From Paenibacillus sp. H1-7 (lineage in GTDB: Bacteria; Bacillota; Bacilli; Paenibacillales; NBRC-103111): a DNA stretch of 64,000 nt. Below the pieces are notes generated by a model, which saw only the letters and a list, made by a program, of their open reading frames with translations, did no database searches and was not told where the DNA came from. Shown here one piece after another: positions 49,066-58,028 of this stretch. The stretch is from NCBI RefSeq assembly GCF_022354825.1, contig NZ_CP031168.1:1179501-1243500 (forward strand), written 5' to 3'. Made by a program: the position numbers and the translations under genes. Position 1 is the stretch's first letter, and the number at the start of each line of letters is the position of its first letter.

Positions 49066-50745
49066 TCATGAAGATGATGGCGCATTGTGCTTGCGTTTGA
49101 ACAGCCGCTCGACGATACCGATGATGAGGATGACAAGACCTCCGCCGACAATGGTGGCCGCAGAGGCATAACCGAATTGCAGGTCCTCGAACGCCTTGTT
49201 GATCACGACCGGCAAGGTCATGAAATTAGGCGGAAACAATATCGACGTAACGGCCAAATCGAACACACTGGCGCCGAAAGCGGCGAGACCGGCTGATACT
49301 AGCGCTCCTTTAAGCAAAGGAACAAGAATCGTCGTAAGCCGCTTGATGAAGCCTGCTCCTTGCATTTGGGCTGCGGAAAGCAGCTGCCCTGGCACCTTCG
49401 CCATCGCGCCGACGATGATTCGGGTAATGACCGGAATAGCTCCGGCGACGCTGGCGAGCACGAGAATCCAAGGCGTTCCATACAGCAGGAGGCCGATGGA
49501 ATCCAGCCATTTCTGGTTCCAGATGAAAATGTATCCGATACCGAGCACGACACCGGGCACGGCGAGCGATACAAGGGAAATCACATCAATGACGCGGCGC
49601 AGCGCAAATTGGGAATAGGTAAGCACGTAAGCGACGAGAAAACCGACGATCAGACCAATGATTCCGGCTACGGCTGCGATTTCCAACGAGTGGGTGAATC
49701 CTTCCCGCAGCACCGAATTGTTCATGAACAGCTTGCGGTAATGATCCAGCGTCAAGCTGGCTCCCGACGAAGCGGTGAACGACATCAATATATTGGACCC
49801 TACCGGAATACCAATTACGACCCCCAAAAAGAGAATATTTCCAACTGCGAGGCCGACGGAGCCCTTTCTCGGTCTAACGGCTTCGCTCTTAGTTGCCCGG
49901 GAAGACAGGAAGTCGAATCGTGCCCGGCGCATGGCGAACATTTGCACGATCATAGCGAGCGCAATCAAGAGAACGAGATAGAACGACAGCACCCCCGCCA
50001 TATCGAAGCGGATCGGCGATGTGTACAAGGCCGAATAGATCGAATAAGGCAGTGTCGGAAACCGGAATACCGTAGCAATGGAAGCGGGCAGCCCGAAATC
50101 TCCTACGGTATCCATGAAGACGAGCATAGCGCCGGAGCAGTAGGCCGGAAAAAGCAAAGGAGCCTGCACCGTGCGCCACACGGTCCATGGCGAGCCGCCG
50201 TTCAGCCGGGCGGCGTCGCGGAATTGATCGACCTTCCATTCCAATGCCGAGTAAACGGTTAAATAAGCCAATGGAAATTTGCTTAATGTCATAACCAGGA
50301 TCAAACCGACAGGCTGAAAAATCAGTCCGTGCAGCCAGGTCCAGCCGAACCATTGCTTGGCCAGCCCGTTGGCGGAAGCGAACATGACCCAGCCCTGAGC
50401 CAAAATGAACGATGGCGTAATGATCAGCAGCCATACGGATAGATCAAGCAGCTTGGCCGTCGGAAACGTCCAGCGTGAACGAAGCGTAGCCAGAGCGGCG
50501 CCAAGCAGGGTCGCTGTAATCGTCGTCCCGACGCCGAGGGTGACCGAATTTTTCAGGGAAGCGAGCCACAGGGGCCGGCGGAACACTTCCAGCAAGAGGG
50601 ATAAATCGCCAAAGACGAGATTCCCGAAAAAAACGCCCGGCAGCAGCACTTGAATAATGACCGCGCCCAGCGGCAGTAAAATAAGAAGCAGGAGGACGGC
50701 CAGCACCAGCCAGCCTGTCCTGTTTTCTGCAAGTAATGGTTTCAT
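49066..50745 (-). CDS. ABC importer permease, fused two-domain type
   Basis: A 559-residue protein with about 12 helices and two BPD_transp_1 domains, typical of the AfuB/FbpB/PhnU class. EAA-type loops are visible near QFRDAARLNGGSPWTVWRTVQAPLL (first half) and QLLSAAQMQGAGFIKRLTTILVPLL (second half). ATG 50745 lies four bases after the binding-protein stop. Confidence 0.92.
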   Translation of the reverse strand: MKPLLAENRTGWLVLAVLLLLILLPLGAVIIQVLLPGVFFGNLVFGDLSLLLEVFRRPLWLASLKNSVTLGVGTTITATLLGAALATLRSRWTFPTAKLLDLSVWLLIITPSFILAQGWVMFASANGLAKQWFGWTWLHGLIFQPVGLILVMTLSKFPLAYLTVYSALEWKVDQFRDAARLNGGSPWTVWRTVQAPLLFPAYCSGAMLVFMDTVGDFGLPASIATVFRFPTLPYSIYSALYTSPIRFDMAGVLSFYLVLLIALAMIVQMFAMRRARFDFLSSRATKSEAVRPRKGSVGLAVGNILFLGVVIGIPVGSNILMSFTASSGASLTLDHYRKLFMNNSVLREGFTHSLEIAAVAGIIGLIVGFLVAYVLTYSQFALRRVIDVISLVSLAVPGVVLGIGYIFIWNQKWLDSIGLLLYGTPWILVLASVAGAIPVITRIIVGAMAKVPGQLLSAAQMQGAGFIKRLTTILVPLLKGALVSAGLAAFGASVFDLAVTSILFPPNFMTLPVVINKAFEDLQFGYASAATIVGGGLVILIIGIVERLFKRKHNAPSSS

Positions 50746-50749
50746 GCGA

Positions 50750-51850
50750 TTATTTCACCGCTTTGTCGGCAAACCAGGTTTTGATTTCGGCTTCATGCGA
50801 TGCCGCCCATTCCGGATCGGCTACGACGAGCTTGGCGTTCGCGGCTCGGTCTTTTTTCGCCGTTACACCTTTGGCGGACGGTTCGAAATAGCTTTCTTCC
50901 CCTTTGTCGATCAGCTCCTGCTGCGTTTTCGGATCAAGGATGAATTCAACGAACGCTTTCGCTGCATCCATATTTTTCGTCTGCTTTTGAATCGCTGCCA
51001 CCCGTACGGAAGCGGGAGCGCCTTCCTCCGGCCATACGATTTCTACGGGCTCTTTCTTGTTTTTCATAATGTATGCGTTGCTTTCTTGCAGAGCGGCTAC
51101 TTTGATTTCTCCTCCGGTCAGCGCGGTGGAAACATTCGGGTTTTTAGGGTATACTTTGACCCCGTTTGCAAGGACGCTGTCGAAATATTTTTTGCCGCCG
51201 TCCATTCCTTGATTATTGAAGAACCAGGCTACGAACGGATAAGCAGGTGCGGCGACGGCAGGATCGGCCATGCCTACGATGTTTTTAAATTCCGGCTTAG
51301 ACAGGTCGCTCCATGTTTTTGGAGCTTTGGCCGCGTCGATGGCTTTCGTGTTGTAGATTAGAACGGATGCGGCATGCGCGCCGGTTGCATAGTACGATTT
51401 GTTGGCCGGGATGAGCTTTTTGGCGAAATCGGTTAAACCGTCCACGTTCTTGGGCGACCAGCCTTCAAGCAGCTGTCCGTTTTTGCCGAGCTGGTGAATC
51501 GACGGCATCGCATCCATCCACACGACATCCCAGTGCGGATTCCCTTTCTCCGCTTCGATCCGGGACATGATCTCCGCGCCGTTGCCGCTCACAATGTTCA
51601 GCTTGTAGCCGCTAGCTTTCTCGAACATCGGCCCGATAATCTCGTCGAAATCGTTCAAGTAGACGGTCAAAGGCTCCGTCGATTTGGCAGGAGCAGGGGT
51701 AGGAGTGGCGGCAGCGGTGCTTTCTTTTGTCGCCGCGGGGGCGGAGCCTGCTGCCGTCGGCTCGGTTTTGCTGCCGCATCCTGTGAAGAGTAGAGTTAAA
51801 GATAGTGCGATAGCTCCCATACTTGCCGTTTTGTTTTTTATACGTAGCAT
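50750..51850 (-). CDS. ABC importer binding lipoprotein
   Basis: A 366-residue family-1 solute-binding protein. The signal peptide has lipobox LFTGC, then a Thr/Ala/Pro linker (TPAAA-rich), then TEPLTVYLNDFDEIIGPMFEKASGYKLNIVSGNGAEIMSRIEAE. This is the AfuA/FbpA/PhnS shape. It starts at ATG 51850 with GGGAGG. No conserved Fe3+-binding tyrosine pair was identified, so iron is not assured. Confidence 0.88.
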   Translation of the reverse strand: MLRIKNKTASMGAIALSLTLLFTGCGSKTEPTAAGSAPAATKESTAAATPTPAPAKSTEPLTVYLNDFDEIIGPMFEKASGYKLNIVSGNGAEIMSRIEAEKGNPHWDVVWMDAMPSIHQLGKNGQLLEGWSPKNVDGLTDFAKKLIPANKSYYATGAHAASVLIYNTKAIDAAKAPKTWSDLSKPEFKNIVGMADPAVAAPAYPFVAWFFNNQGMDGGKKYFDSVLANGVKVYPKNPNVSTALTGGEIKVAALQESNAYIMKNKKEPVEIVWPEEGAPASVRVAAIQKQTKNMDAAKAFVEFILDPKTQQELIDKGEESYFEPSAKGVTAKKDRAANAKLVVADPEWAASHEAEIKTWFADKAVK

Positions 51851-51957
51851 CTGATTGTAACCTCCCGTTTTCTTGTTCTTGTCCTGTTCAATATTTACTT
51901 TAACGCAGTAATGTAAGAGCAAGGTAAACGGAGTGCAAAGGTTTTGTTAAATAACTT

Positions 51958-51999
51958 CTATAGATATTGATCGTTGTATAGATAGATTCTATAATATAG
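51958..51999. promoter_or_regulatory. LysR promoter and CTATA/TATAG operators
   Basis: TTGATC (51967-51972), a 17-bp spacer and TATAAT (51990-51995) form a good promoter for the LysR gene. CTATA (51958) faces TATAG (51977), and CTATA-A-TATAG-like dyad CTATAATATAG (51989-51999) covers the -10. These fit LysR T-N11-A sites controlling the divergent importer operon. Confidence 0.5.
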
Positions 52000-52023
52000 C
52001 CTGAAAGATGGGAGGGAGAAGCC

Positions 52024-52914
52024 GTGAATATTCAGCAGATCAGGGTGTTTGCCACAGCCGCGAGCTCGCGGACATTATCCGAAGCGGCGGAGGAGCTGCG
52101 TTTGCGCCAGCCGACGGTAAGCTTTCATTTGAAAAAGCTGGAGGAGGAGCTGGGTGTGGAGCTGTTTCGGAAGCAGCTGCGCCATTTTCAGCTGACCGAT
52201 GCGGGCTCGGCGCTGCTGCCGTATGCCCGCAGAATATCAGCTTTGCTGGATGAAGCGGAGCATTTGATGAAGGAGCACCGGGAGCAGGGGAGGGGCAAGC
52301 TGCGGATCGGGGCGAGCTATACCCCGGCAACCTACTTTTTGCCGTCCTATATGAGGGCGTTTCAGGCCAGCTTCCCGCAGGTCATGTCGCTGCTCACCGT
52401 GAAAAAAGCCGGAACGACACTGAACCTGCTGCGCGAGTACGAGATCGACGTCGCCGTTGTTTCGCTGCGGAATGTGCCGTTGGACGGGCTGCATGTCATT
52501 CCTCTCGTTCCGGATGAGTTGAAGCTGGTGATGCCGACCGATCACCGGTTGGCGGGAATGGCCGACTTGGAAGTGGACGATCTGCGCGGGGAGCCGTTCC
52601 TTGTTCACGAGCCGGGGTCAACGTCGCGTGAGCTGTCGGAGGCATGGGCGCGCGAGGTAGGGCTGCAGTGGGAAGTACGGATGGAGCTAGGCGCAATCGA
52701 AACGATCAAGGAATCGATCAAGTTCAACATGGGCATCGGAATTCTTCCTCGCCGAAGCATCTTAAGGGAGATCGAGCTGGGCGAGCTGGAGGTGCGCGAC
52801 CTACCGGGGTACGTCAATCAGCGCCATATTTGTCTTGTTTACCGCGATGAGGATATATTGGCTTACCAGGTACGTACGTTTATCGGATTTATGCAAAGCC
52901 GCTGTCAGGAGTAA
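52024..52914 (+). CDS. LysR-family regulator, divergent from importer operon
   Basis: A 296-residue LysR regulator. The winged helix IQQIRVFATAASSRTLSEAAEELRLRQPTVSFHLKKLEEELG is followed by a periplasmic-binding-like effector domain (GKLRIGASYTPATYFLPSYMRAF, IDVAVVSLRNVPL, MGIGILPRRSIL). It starts at GTG 52024 after GGGAGGGAGAA. The divergent position suggests it controls the importer and phosphatase. Confidence 0.92.
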   Translation: MNIQQIRVFATAASSRTLSEAAEELRLRQPTVSFHLKKLEEELGVELFRKQLRHFQLTDAGSALLPYARRISALLDEAEHLMKEHREQGRGKLRIGASYTPATYFLPSYMRAFQASFPQVMSLLTVKKAGTTLNLLREYEIDVAVVSLRNVPLDGLHVIPLVPDELKLVMPTDHRLAGMADLEVDDLRGEPFLVHEPGSTSRELSEAWAREVGLQWEVRMELGAIETIKESIKFNMGIGILPRRSILREIELGELEVRDLPGYVNQRHICLVYRDEDILAYQVRTFIGFMQSRCQE

Positions 52915-52921
52915 CGTAGGA

Positions 52922-52956
52922 AAAAGCCGCGTTCGGATGGGATGCGGTTTTTTTTG
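52922..52956 (+). terminator. Intrinsic terminator of the LysR gene
   Basis: AAAGCCGC and GCGGTTTTTTTT arms around a 12-13 base loop. Confidence 0.72.
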
Positions 52957-53011
52957 CGCAGTCCCGCGAGATACGGCAATGAGCAGCAGGCAAGATAAAG
53001 GCTTGCATCTA

Positions 53012-53068
53012 TTGACAATATGCGTGAGAACGATATAATGAAGGAAAAATGTTAGTGTTTACTAACAT
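53012..53068 (+). promoter_or_regulatory. TetR promoter with perfect palindromic operator
   Basis: TTGACA (53012-53017), a 16-bp spacer and TATAAT (53034-53039) are near consensus. The perfect inverted repeat ATGTTAGT-GTTT-ACTAACAT (53049-53068) sits over the start site, as for a TetR autorepressor. Confidence 0.88.
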
Positions 53069-53087
53069 TTTGGCAATGACTTAAGAG

Positions 53088-53681
53088 ATGGAGGCACCGA
53101 CAACGAAGAAGCTGAGCAATAAAGATAAAATGATGACTGCAGCGATCGATTTGATGGCCGAACGAGGATACAAGGGCGTTTCGACCAAAGAAATCGCTGC
53201 GTCGGCAGGGTTTAGTGAAATGACCTTGTTCCGGTATTTCGGCAGCAAGCGGAAGCTTCTGGAGGAGGCGATCGACCGGTTTTATTATACCGGCGAGATG
53301 CAGCGTATTTTTGCGGAAGAGATGGTGTGGGATTTGCGCAACGACCTCCTGCTGATCAGCAAGACGTACCATGAGATAATGCATCAAAATCGAAAGCTTA
53401 TCCGCATCGTGCTCCAGGATAACGAGCTGGCGGATTTGCGGAAGCATGCGGAGAAGCACCCGCGTCAGCTGAAGGAAAGACTGACGGACTATTTTGAATC
53501 CATGCAGAGCAAAGGCAGGATGATTCCGACCCGTTCCGAGGCGCAAGCCATGACGTTCATGTGGATGAACTATGGAGCCTTCATGACCGGCCTGTATGGT
53601 GCATCATCCATGACGGCCGTTTCTTTGGAGGAATTTATGCAGTCGAGCATCGAGCTGTTTGCCAGAGGACTCACCACCTAG
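53088..53681 (+). CDS. TetR-family repressor
   Basis: A 197-residue repressor: helix-turn-helix AAIDLMAERGYKGVSTKEIAASAGFSEMTLFRYFGSKRKLLEEA near the N-terminus, then an all-helical ligand domain. The start is ATG 53088; the upstream ribosome site is poor, and GGAGG lies just after the start. It is followed 41 bp later by the SRPBCC gene, which it probably represses together with itself. Confidence 0.92.
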   Translation: MEAPTTKKLSNKDKMMTAAIDLMAERGYKGVSTKEIAASAGFSEMTLFRYFGSKRKLLEEAIDRFYYTGEMQRIFAEEMVWDLRNDLLLISKTYHEIMHQNRKLIRIVLQDNELADLRKHAEKHPRQLKERLTDYFESMQSKGRMIPTRSEAQAMTFMWMNYGAFMTGLYGASSMTAVSLEEFMQSSIELFARGLTT

Positions 53682-53722
53682 TTTTTATGAATAACTTACT
53701 TTATATCAAAGGAGGAATTCGT

Positions 53723-54331
53723 TTGACCAACTATTCATCGCAACAAGCCGTGGAAGCGGATACGGGCCGTACCATTGCATCGTGGATGGATGTGCTGAGC
53801 CGGGAGGCGGAGAAGGACTGGTCTCACGGTCAATTGGTGGATTACCTGACCTCCGTGTATGAGGTTGGGATCGAACCGGCCGGGCGGATAGCCGATCATT
53901 ATGAGGAATTCAAGGGCAATAAGCCTGTCGGCAAGACCGCATCCGCAGGCGCAGGCTATCAGGTAGGCGTAAGAAGAACGTATCCAGTCACGGCGGAGGC
54001 TGCATGGGCGTTCCTTACTTCACCGGAAGGCATGAAGCTGTGGCTTGGCGGACTGCCAGCCCTTGATTTCCAGCCTGGCCAGACGTTTCAATCCGATGAG
54101 GGCATCTCCGGCGAAATGCGTGTCGTGAAACCGATGCAGCAGCTGCGGCTGACATGGAAGAAGAAGGATTGGGACCGGCCTTCGACGCTGCAAATCCGTT
54201 TGATCCCAACGGCTACCGGCAAGCTGACCATCAGCTTTCATCAGGAAAATATGGCGGATTTCTATGTGAGAGACGAAATGAAGCAATATTGGGAAAACGC
54301 TGCAGCTGTTTTGCAGGAAAAGCTCGGTTAA
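53723..54331 (+). CDS. SRPBCC / AHSA1-like protein
   Basis: A 202-residue protein. The N-terminal ~70 residues are helical (TIASWMDVLSREAEKDWSHGQLVDYLTSVYEVG); the C-terminal ~125 form a START-like ligand pocket (YPVTAEAAWAFLTSPEGMKLWLGGL, LRLTWKKKDWDRPSTLQIRLIP). The hydrophobic cavity would bind a small apolar ligand. TTG 53723 follows AAAGGAGGAATT. The TetR gene upstream makes ligand-induced expression likely. Confidence 0.8.
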   Translation: MTNYSSQQAVEADTGRTIASWMDVLSREAEKDWSHGQLVDYLTSVYEVGIEPAGRIADHYEEFKGNKPVGKTASAGAGYQVGVRRTYPVTAEAAWAFLTSPEGMKLWLGGLPALDFQPGQTFQSDEGISGEMRVVKPMQQLRLTWKKKDWDRPSTLQIRLIPTATGKLTISFHQENMADFYVRDEMKQYWENAAAVLQEKLG

Positions 54332-54337
54332 CTGTAT

Positions 54338-54394
54338 CGCCGCGCCGCACAGTCTCGCTTTTTGAAAGCGATCTGCCGGGCGCGGCGTTTTTTG
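54338..54394 (+). terminator. Intrinsic terminator of the TetR/SRPBCC operon
   Basis: CGCCGCGCC (54338) pairs with GGCGCGGCG (54379); TCGCTTT/AAAGCGA pairs inside; T6 follows. Confidence 0.88.
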
Positions 54395-54499
54395 CGTAAC
54401 GAACCTTTCTAGTAGCCGACTGGTCTTGGTGCTCAACTGACTACGGCTTTGCTTCAGAGAGGACAGAACGCCGGCTGCACACTAGAACATTAGCTGCGT

Positions 54500-54997
54500 T
54501 CAAGCCAGCAGCCGCTCCTCCTTTAACTTCCTCAACACCTCTGCGTCGGTTGGAAACGCTAAGTCAGGCAGCTTGTCATACGAGAAAAATCCCGCATCCT
54601 GCAAATCGTCCCCTGCGGCAAGCTCACCCTCCAGCACCTCGGCCATAAACCAGATACCCACCGTATGCTGCTCCGGATTATGAAAGTTGGACTGAACGGA
54701 ATACACTTCTGTTATACGAATCGTTAACCCTGTCTCCTCGAGAAACTCCCGCCGGGCCGCGTCGTACACATCCTCATCCCATTCGACATAGCCGCAAGGA
54801 ATGCACCATTGCCCCTCGTAGCTTCCTTTTCGTTTGCCTAACAGCACTTTGTTGTCCCGCAGTAGTATGGCCGCAACGCCGACCGCAGGATTTTGATAAA
54901 AAATAAAACCGCAAGCCGTGCAATAAGGGCGGGTTGTTTCTTTTCGCTCGTTCAGAGCAAGCTTTCCCCCGCATTTCGGGCAAAAATCGTATCTCAT
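54500..54997 (-). CDS. Nudix hydrolase with zinc ribbon
   Basis: A 165-residue protein. An N-terminal CxxC-(17)-CxxC zinc ribbon (FCPKCGGKLALNERK, YCTACGF) is followed by a Nudix domain with the box GYVEWDEDVYDAARREFLEETGL (G-5x-E-7x-REUXEE). It resembles NADH-pyrophosphatase-like or MutT-like housekeeping hydrolases; substrate unknown. ATG 54997 follows GGAGGTGA; the longer frame from 55162 has no support. Confidence 0.9.
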   Translation of the reverse strand: MRYDFCPKCGGKLALNERKETTRPYCTACGFIFYQNPAVGVAAILLRDNKVLLGKRKGSYEGQWCIPCGYVEWDEDVYDAARREFLEETGLTIRITEVYSVQSNFHNPEQHTVGIWFMAEVLEGELAAGDDLQDAGFFSYDKLPDLAFPTDAEVLRKLKEERLLA

Positions 54998-55200
54998 GGT
55001 GGCTTCACCTCCGCAGCGCATTACTCCCAGTATAGCAGAATAGATATCGATGAGCTGCGCATGCCGAGCAAATAGTTGCCAATAACATATGAGAATTTCG
55101 ATAGAACAGATGAGAATTTTGCATGTGCTTTTGAACCAACATAAACGATAATGAGAAAGCAAAGACGATTACATTTTTTAAACAAATGGAGGTCACTTAT

Positions 55201-56262
55201 ATGAAAAAGGTCGTATCCACGCTTCTTGCGGCAGCGTTGATCACAACGGCAGTAGGCTGCGCCAGCACGGGAGGAACGAATACAGGGGCATCAAGCGGAG
55301 GGGCACCAACCGGTTCCGGCGGCGCTGCAAAAAAACCGGTGCTCGGCGTAGCGATTTATAAATTCGACGATACGTTCATGACGGGAGTGCGCAACGCGAT
55401 TTCGAGTGCGGCTGAAGGCAAAGCGCAGGCGGACATCGTAGACAGCCAAAACTCGCAGCCGACGCAAAACGATAAAGTCGACTTGTTCATTACGAAGAAA
55501 GTGAATGCGCTTGCCATCAACCCGGTTGACCGTACAGGCGCTGGAGTTATTATCGACAAAGCGAAGGCTGCCAATACGCCGGTTGTATTTTTTAACCGTG
55601 AGCCGTTGGCCGACGATATGAAGAAGTGGGATAAAGTGTACTACGTTGGCGCGAAGGCCGAGCAATCCGGCACGATGGAAGGCCAGCTTGTCGTCGACTA
55701 TTTCAAATCCCATCCGGAAGCGGACAAGAATAAGGACGGCACGCTGCAGTACGTTATGCTGAAAGGCGAGCCAGGGCATCAAGACGCCGAGCTGCGCACC
55801 AAGTTCTCGATCAAAGCCGTGGAAGATGCAGGTATCAAGGTTCAAAAGCTGGCTGAAGACACCGCCATGTGGGACCGCGTAAAAGGACAAGAAAAAATGG
55901 CTGCATTCCTGGCATCCCACGGCGACAAAATCGAAGCCGTATTCGCGAACAACGACGATATGGCGCTCGGAGCTATTGAAGCTTTGAAGGCAAAAGGCTA
56001 CTTCAAGGACAACAAATACGTTCCTGTCGTAGGCGTTGACGCAACGGCTCCCGCTCTGAAAGCGCTCGAAGAGGGCACATTGCTCGGTACCGTGCTGAAC
56101 GATGCGAAGAACCAAGGAAAGGCAACCTTCAACCTGGCTAATGTGCTGGCGCAAGGCCAAACGCCTAATAAGGACAATACAGGCTACGAAATTACCGACG
56201 GCAAATATGTATGGGTACCGTACAAAAAAATTACGAAAGAAAACATGAACGACGCGAAATAA
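55201..56262 (+). CDS. mglB: Mgl-type monosaccharide ABC importer, binding lipoprotein
   Basis: A 353-residue galactose/glucose-type binding protein. The signal peptide has lipobox AVGC, then a Ser/Gly/Thr-rich linker. Features: LGVAIYKFDDTFMTGVRNAI, VNALAINPVDRTGAGVIIDKAK, VVFFNREPLADD, VFANNDDMALGAIEALKAKGYF and VPVVGVDATAPALKALEEGTLLGTVLNDA. The Asp/Asn/Arg pattern matches MglB. ATG 55201 follows GGAGGTCAC. The stem-loop at 56359 favours its excess over the ATPase and permease. Confidence 0.93.
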   Translation: MKKVVSTLLAAALITTAVGCASTGGTNTGASSGGAPTGSGGAAKKPVLGVAIYKFDDTFMTGVRNAISSAAEGKAQADIVDSQNSQPTQNDKVDLFITKKVNALAINPVDRTGAGVIIDKAKAANTPVVFFNREPLADDMKKWDKVYYVGAKAEQSGTMEGQLVVDYFKSHPEADKNKDGTLQYVMLKGEPGHQDAELRTKFSIKAVEDAGIKVQKLAEDTAMWDRVKGQEKMAAFLASHGDKIEAVFANNDDMALGAIEALKAKGYFKDNKYVPVVGVDATAPALKALEEGTLLGTVLNDAKNQGKATFNLANVLAQGQTPNKDNTGYEITDGKYVWVPYKKITKENMNDAK

Positions 56263-56358
56263 TCCGGTTTTTTTGTAAAAATTGCAGCATTAGCTCGGTA
56301 CAGGTGAAATAGGCGATTTAGGTTAGAGATGTTCCGTTTTTTCAAATAGTACGACAGG

Positions 56359-56402
56359 GCAAGGGGCAATGTGTGCTTTCGTTGTACCCTTGCTTTCTTT
56401 TT
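56359..56402 (+). terminator. Stem-loop between binding protein and ATPase genes
   Basis: GCAAGGGGCAA pairs with TTGTACCCTTGC, followed by a TTTCTTTTT-like tail; probably partial termination. Confidence 0.7.
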
Positions 56403-56418
56403 CGAAGGGGGCGTTACC

Positions 56419-57936
56419 GTGACACAAAGCGGATTTTTACTTGAAATGAACAATATCTCCAAGGAGTTTCCCGGTGTGAAGGCGCTCGATAATGTAACGC
56501 TTAAGGTTCGTCCGGGTACGGTACATGCTCTGATGGGAGAAAATGGCGCTGGAAAATCGACGCTGATGAAGTGTCTTTTCGGAATATATACGCCCGATGG
56601 GGGCGACATTTATTTGAACGGCAGCAAGGTGGACTTGAAAAACTCCAAGGATGCGCTGGATCATGGCGTATCTATGATTCATCAGGAGCTGCACCCGATT
56701 CCGCAGCGCAATGTGATGGAAAATATTTGGCTTGGACGGTTTCCGCTCAAGGGCATCGGGCCGTTCCAGCTCGTCGATCATAAAAAGATGTATAAAGATA
56801 CGGTAGAGCTGTTCCGCGAGCTCGAAATGGATATCGATCCGAATGCGCTTGCGGGCTCGATGTCGGTCTCGAAGCTGCAGTCTCTTGAAATCGCCAAAGC
56901 CGTATCGTTTCAATCCAAAGTCATTATTATGGATGAGCCTACCTCGTCCTTGACGGGTAACGAAGTCGAAGCGCTGTTCAAAATTATCGACAGTCTGAAA
57001 AGCCGCGGCGTAGCGATCATCTATATTTCGCACAAAATGGAGGAAATATTGCGTATTTCCGATGAAGTGACCATCATGCGGGACGGCAAGCTGATCGGCA
57101 CTTGGCCGGCGGCGGAGCTGACGACCGATCTGATTATTACCCGGATGGTCGGACGCGATTTAAGCCAGCGGTTCCCGGAGCGGACCAATGTGCCGGGGGA
57201 CGTGCTGCTGAAGGTGGAAGGTCTCACTTCGCCCATCGCCAAATCGTTCAAGGACGTATCCTTCGAGCTTCGCAAAGGGGAAGTGCTCGGGCTCGGCGGC
57301 CTCGTCGGAGCTCAGCGAACCGAATTGATCGAGGCGCTGTTCGGCCTGCGTGCGGTATCGGCCGGTACGATCTCTCTGCGCGGCAAGCCGGTGCGCTTCA
57401 AGGCGCCGATCGATGCGAAGAAGCATAAGATCGCGCTGTTGACCGAGGAACGGCGGGTAACGGGGATTTTCCCGGTGCTGTCGATCCAGGAAAATACGGC
57501 GATTGCCAACCTCGACCGGTACATTAATCCGTTCTTCCTGCTGAACGAACGGAAAATCAGGGACGAGGCTGAGCGAAGCGTGGAACAGCTGCGCGTGAAG
57601 ACGCCATCGGTCAAGCAGCTGATCAAAAACTTGTCCGGAGGCAACCAGCAGAAGGTGCTGCTGGCCCGGTGGCTGTTGACCGAGCCGGACATATTGCTGC
57701 TCGACGAGCCGACCCGCGGCATCGATGTCGGGGCCAAGTTCGAGATCTACTCGATCATCGCCGATCTGGCGAAGCAGGGGAAGAGCATCATTATGATTTC
57801 CTCGGAAATGCCAGAGCTGCTCGGAATGAGCGACCGCATCATGGTGATGTGCGAAGGGCGATTATCCGGCATTGTGGAAGGTAAAGACGCGACGGAAGAA
57901 GAGATTATGCGCCTGGCGACCAAATATATGGTGTGA
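56419..57936 (+). CDS. mglA: Mgl-type monosaccharide ABC importer, ATPase
   Basis: A 505-residue tandem ATPase. Domain 1: Walker A GENGAGKST, signature SVSKLQSLEIAKA, Walker B IIMDEPTSSLTGNE. Domain 2 has degenerate Walker A GGLVGAQRTEL, signature LSGGNQQKVLLARWL and LLLDEPTRGIDVGAK. This matches MglA/RbsA. GTG 56419 follows GAAGGGGG. Confidence 0.93.
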   Translation: MTQSGFLLEMNNISKEFPGVKALDNVTLKVRPGTVHALMGENGAGKSTLMKCLFGIYTPDGGDIYLNGSKVDLKNSKDALDHGVSMIHQELHPIPQRNVMENIWLGRFPLKGIGPFQLVDHKKMYKDTVELFRELEMDIDPNALAGSMSVSKLQSLEIAKAVSFQSKVIIMDEPTSSLTGNEVEALFKIIDSLKSRGVAIIYISHKMEEILRISDEVTIMRDGKLIGTWPAAELTTDLIITRMVGRDLSQRFPERTNVPGDVLLKVEGLTSPIAKSFKDVSFELRKGEVLGLGGLVGAQRTELIEALFGLRAVSAGTISLRGKPVRFKAPIDAKKHKIALLTEERRVTGIFPVLSIQENTAIANLDRYINPFFLLNERKIRDEAERSVEQLRVKTPSVKQLIKNLSGGNQQKVLLARWLLTEPDILLLDEPTRGIDVGAKFEIYSIIADLAKQGKSIIMISSEMPELLGMSDRIMVMCEGRLSGIVEGKDATEEEIMRLATKYMV

Positions 57937-58028
57937 TATGGAGTTTACGAAGAAGGCTTTCCTTCGGAAAGCCCAGTATCGCTTACGAAGTCAGTTTTGC
58001 TACCGCAAAACTTTTAGGAGGATCAAAA

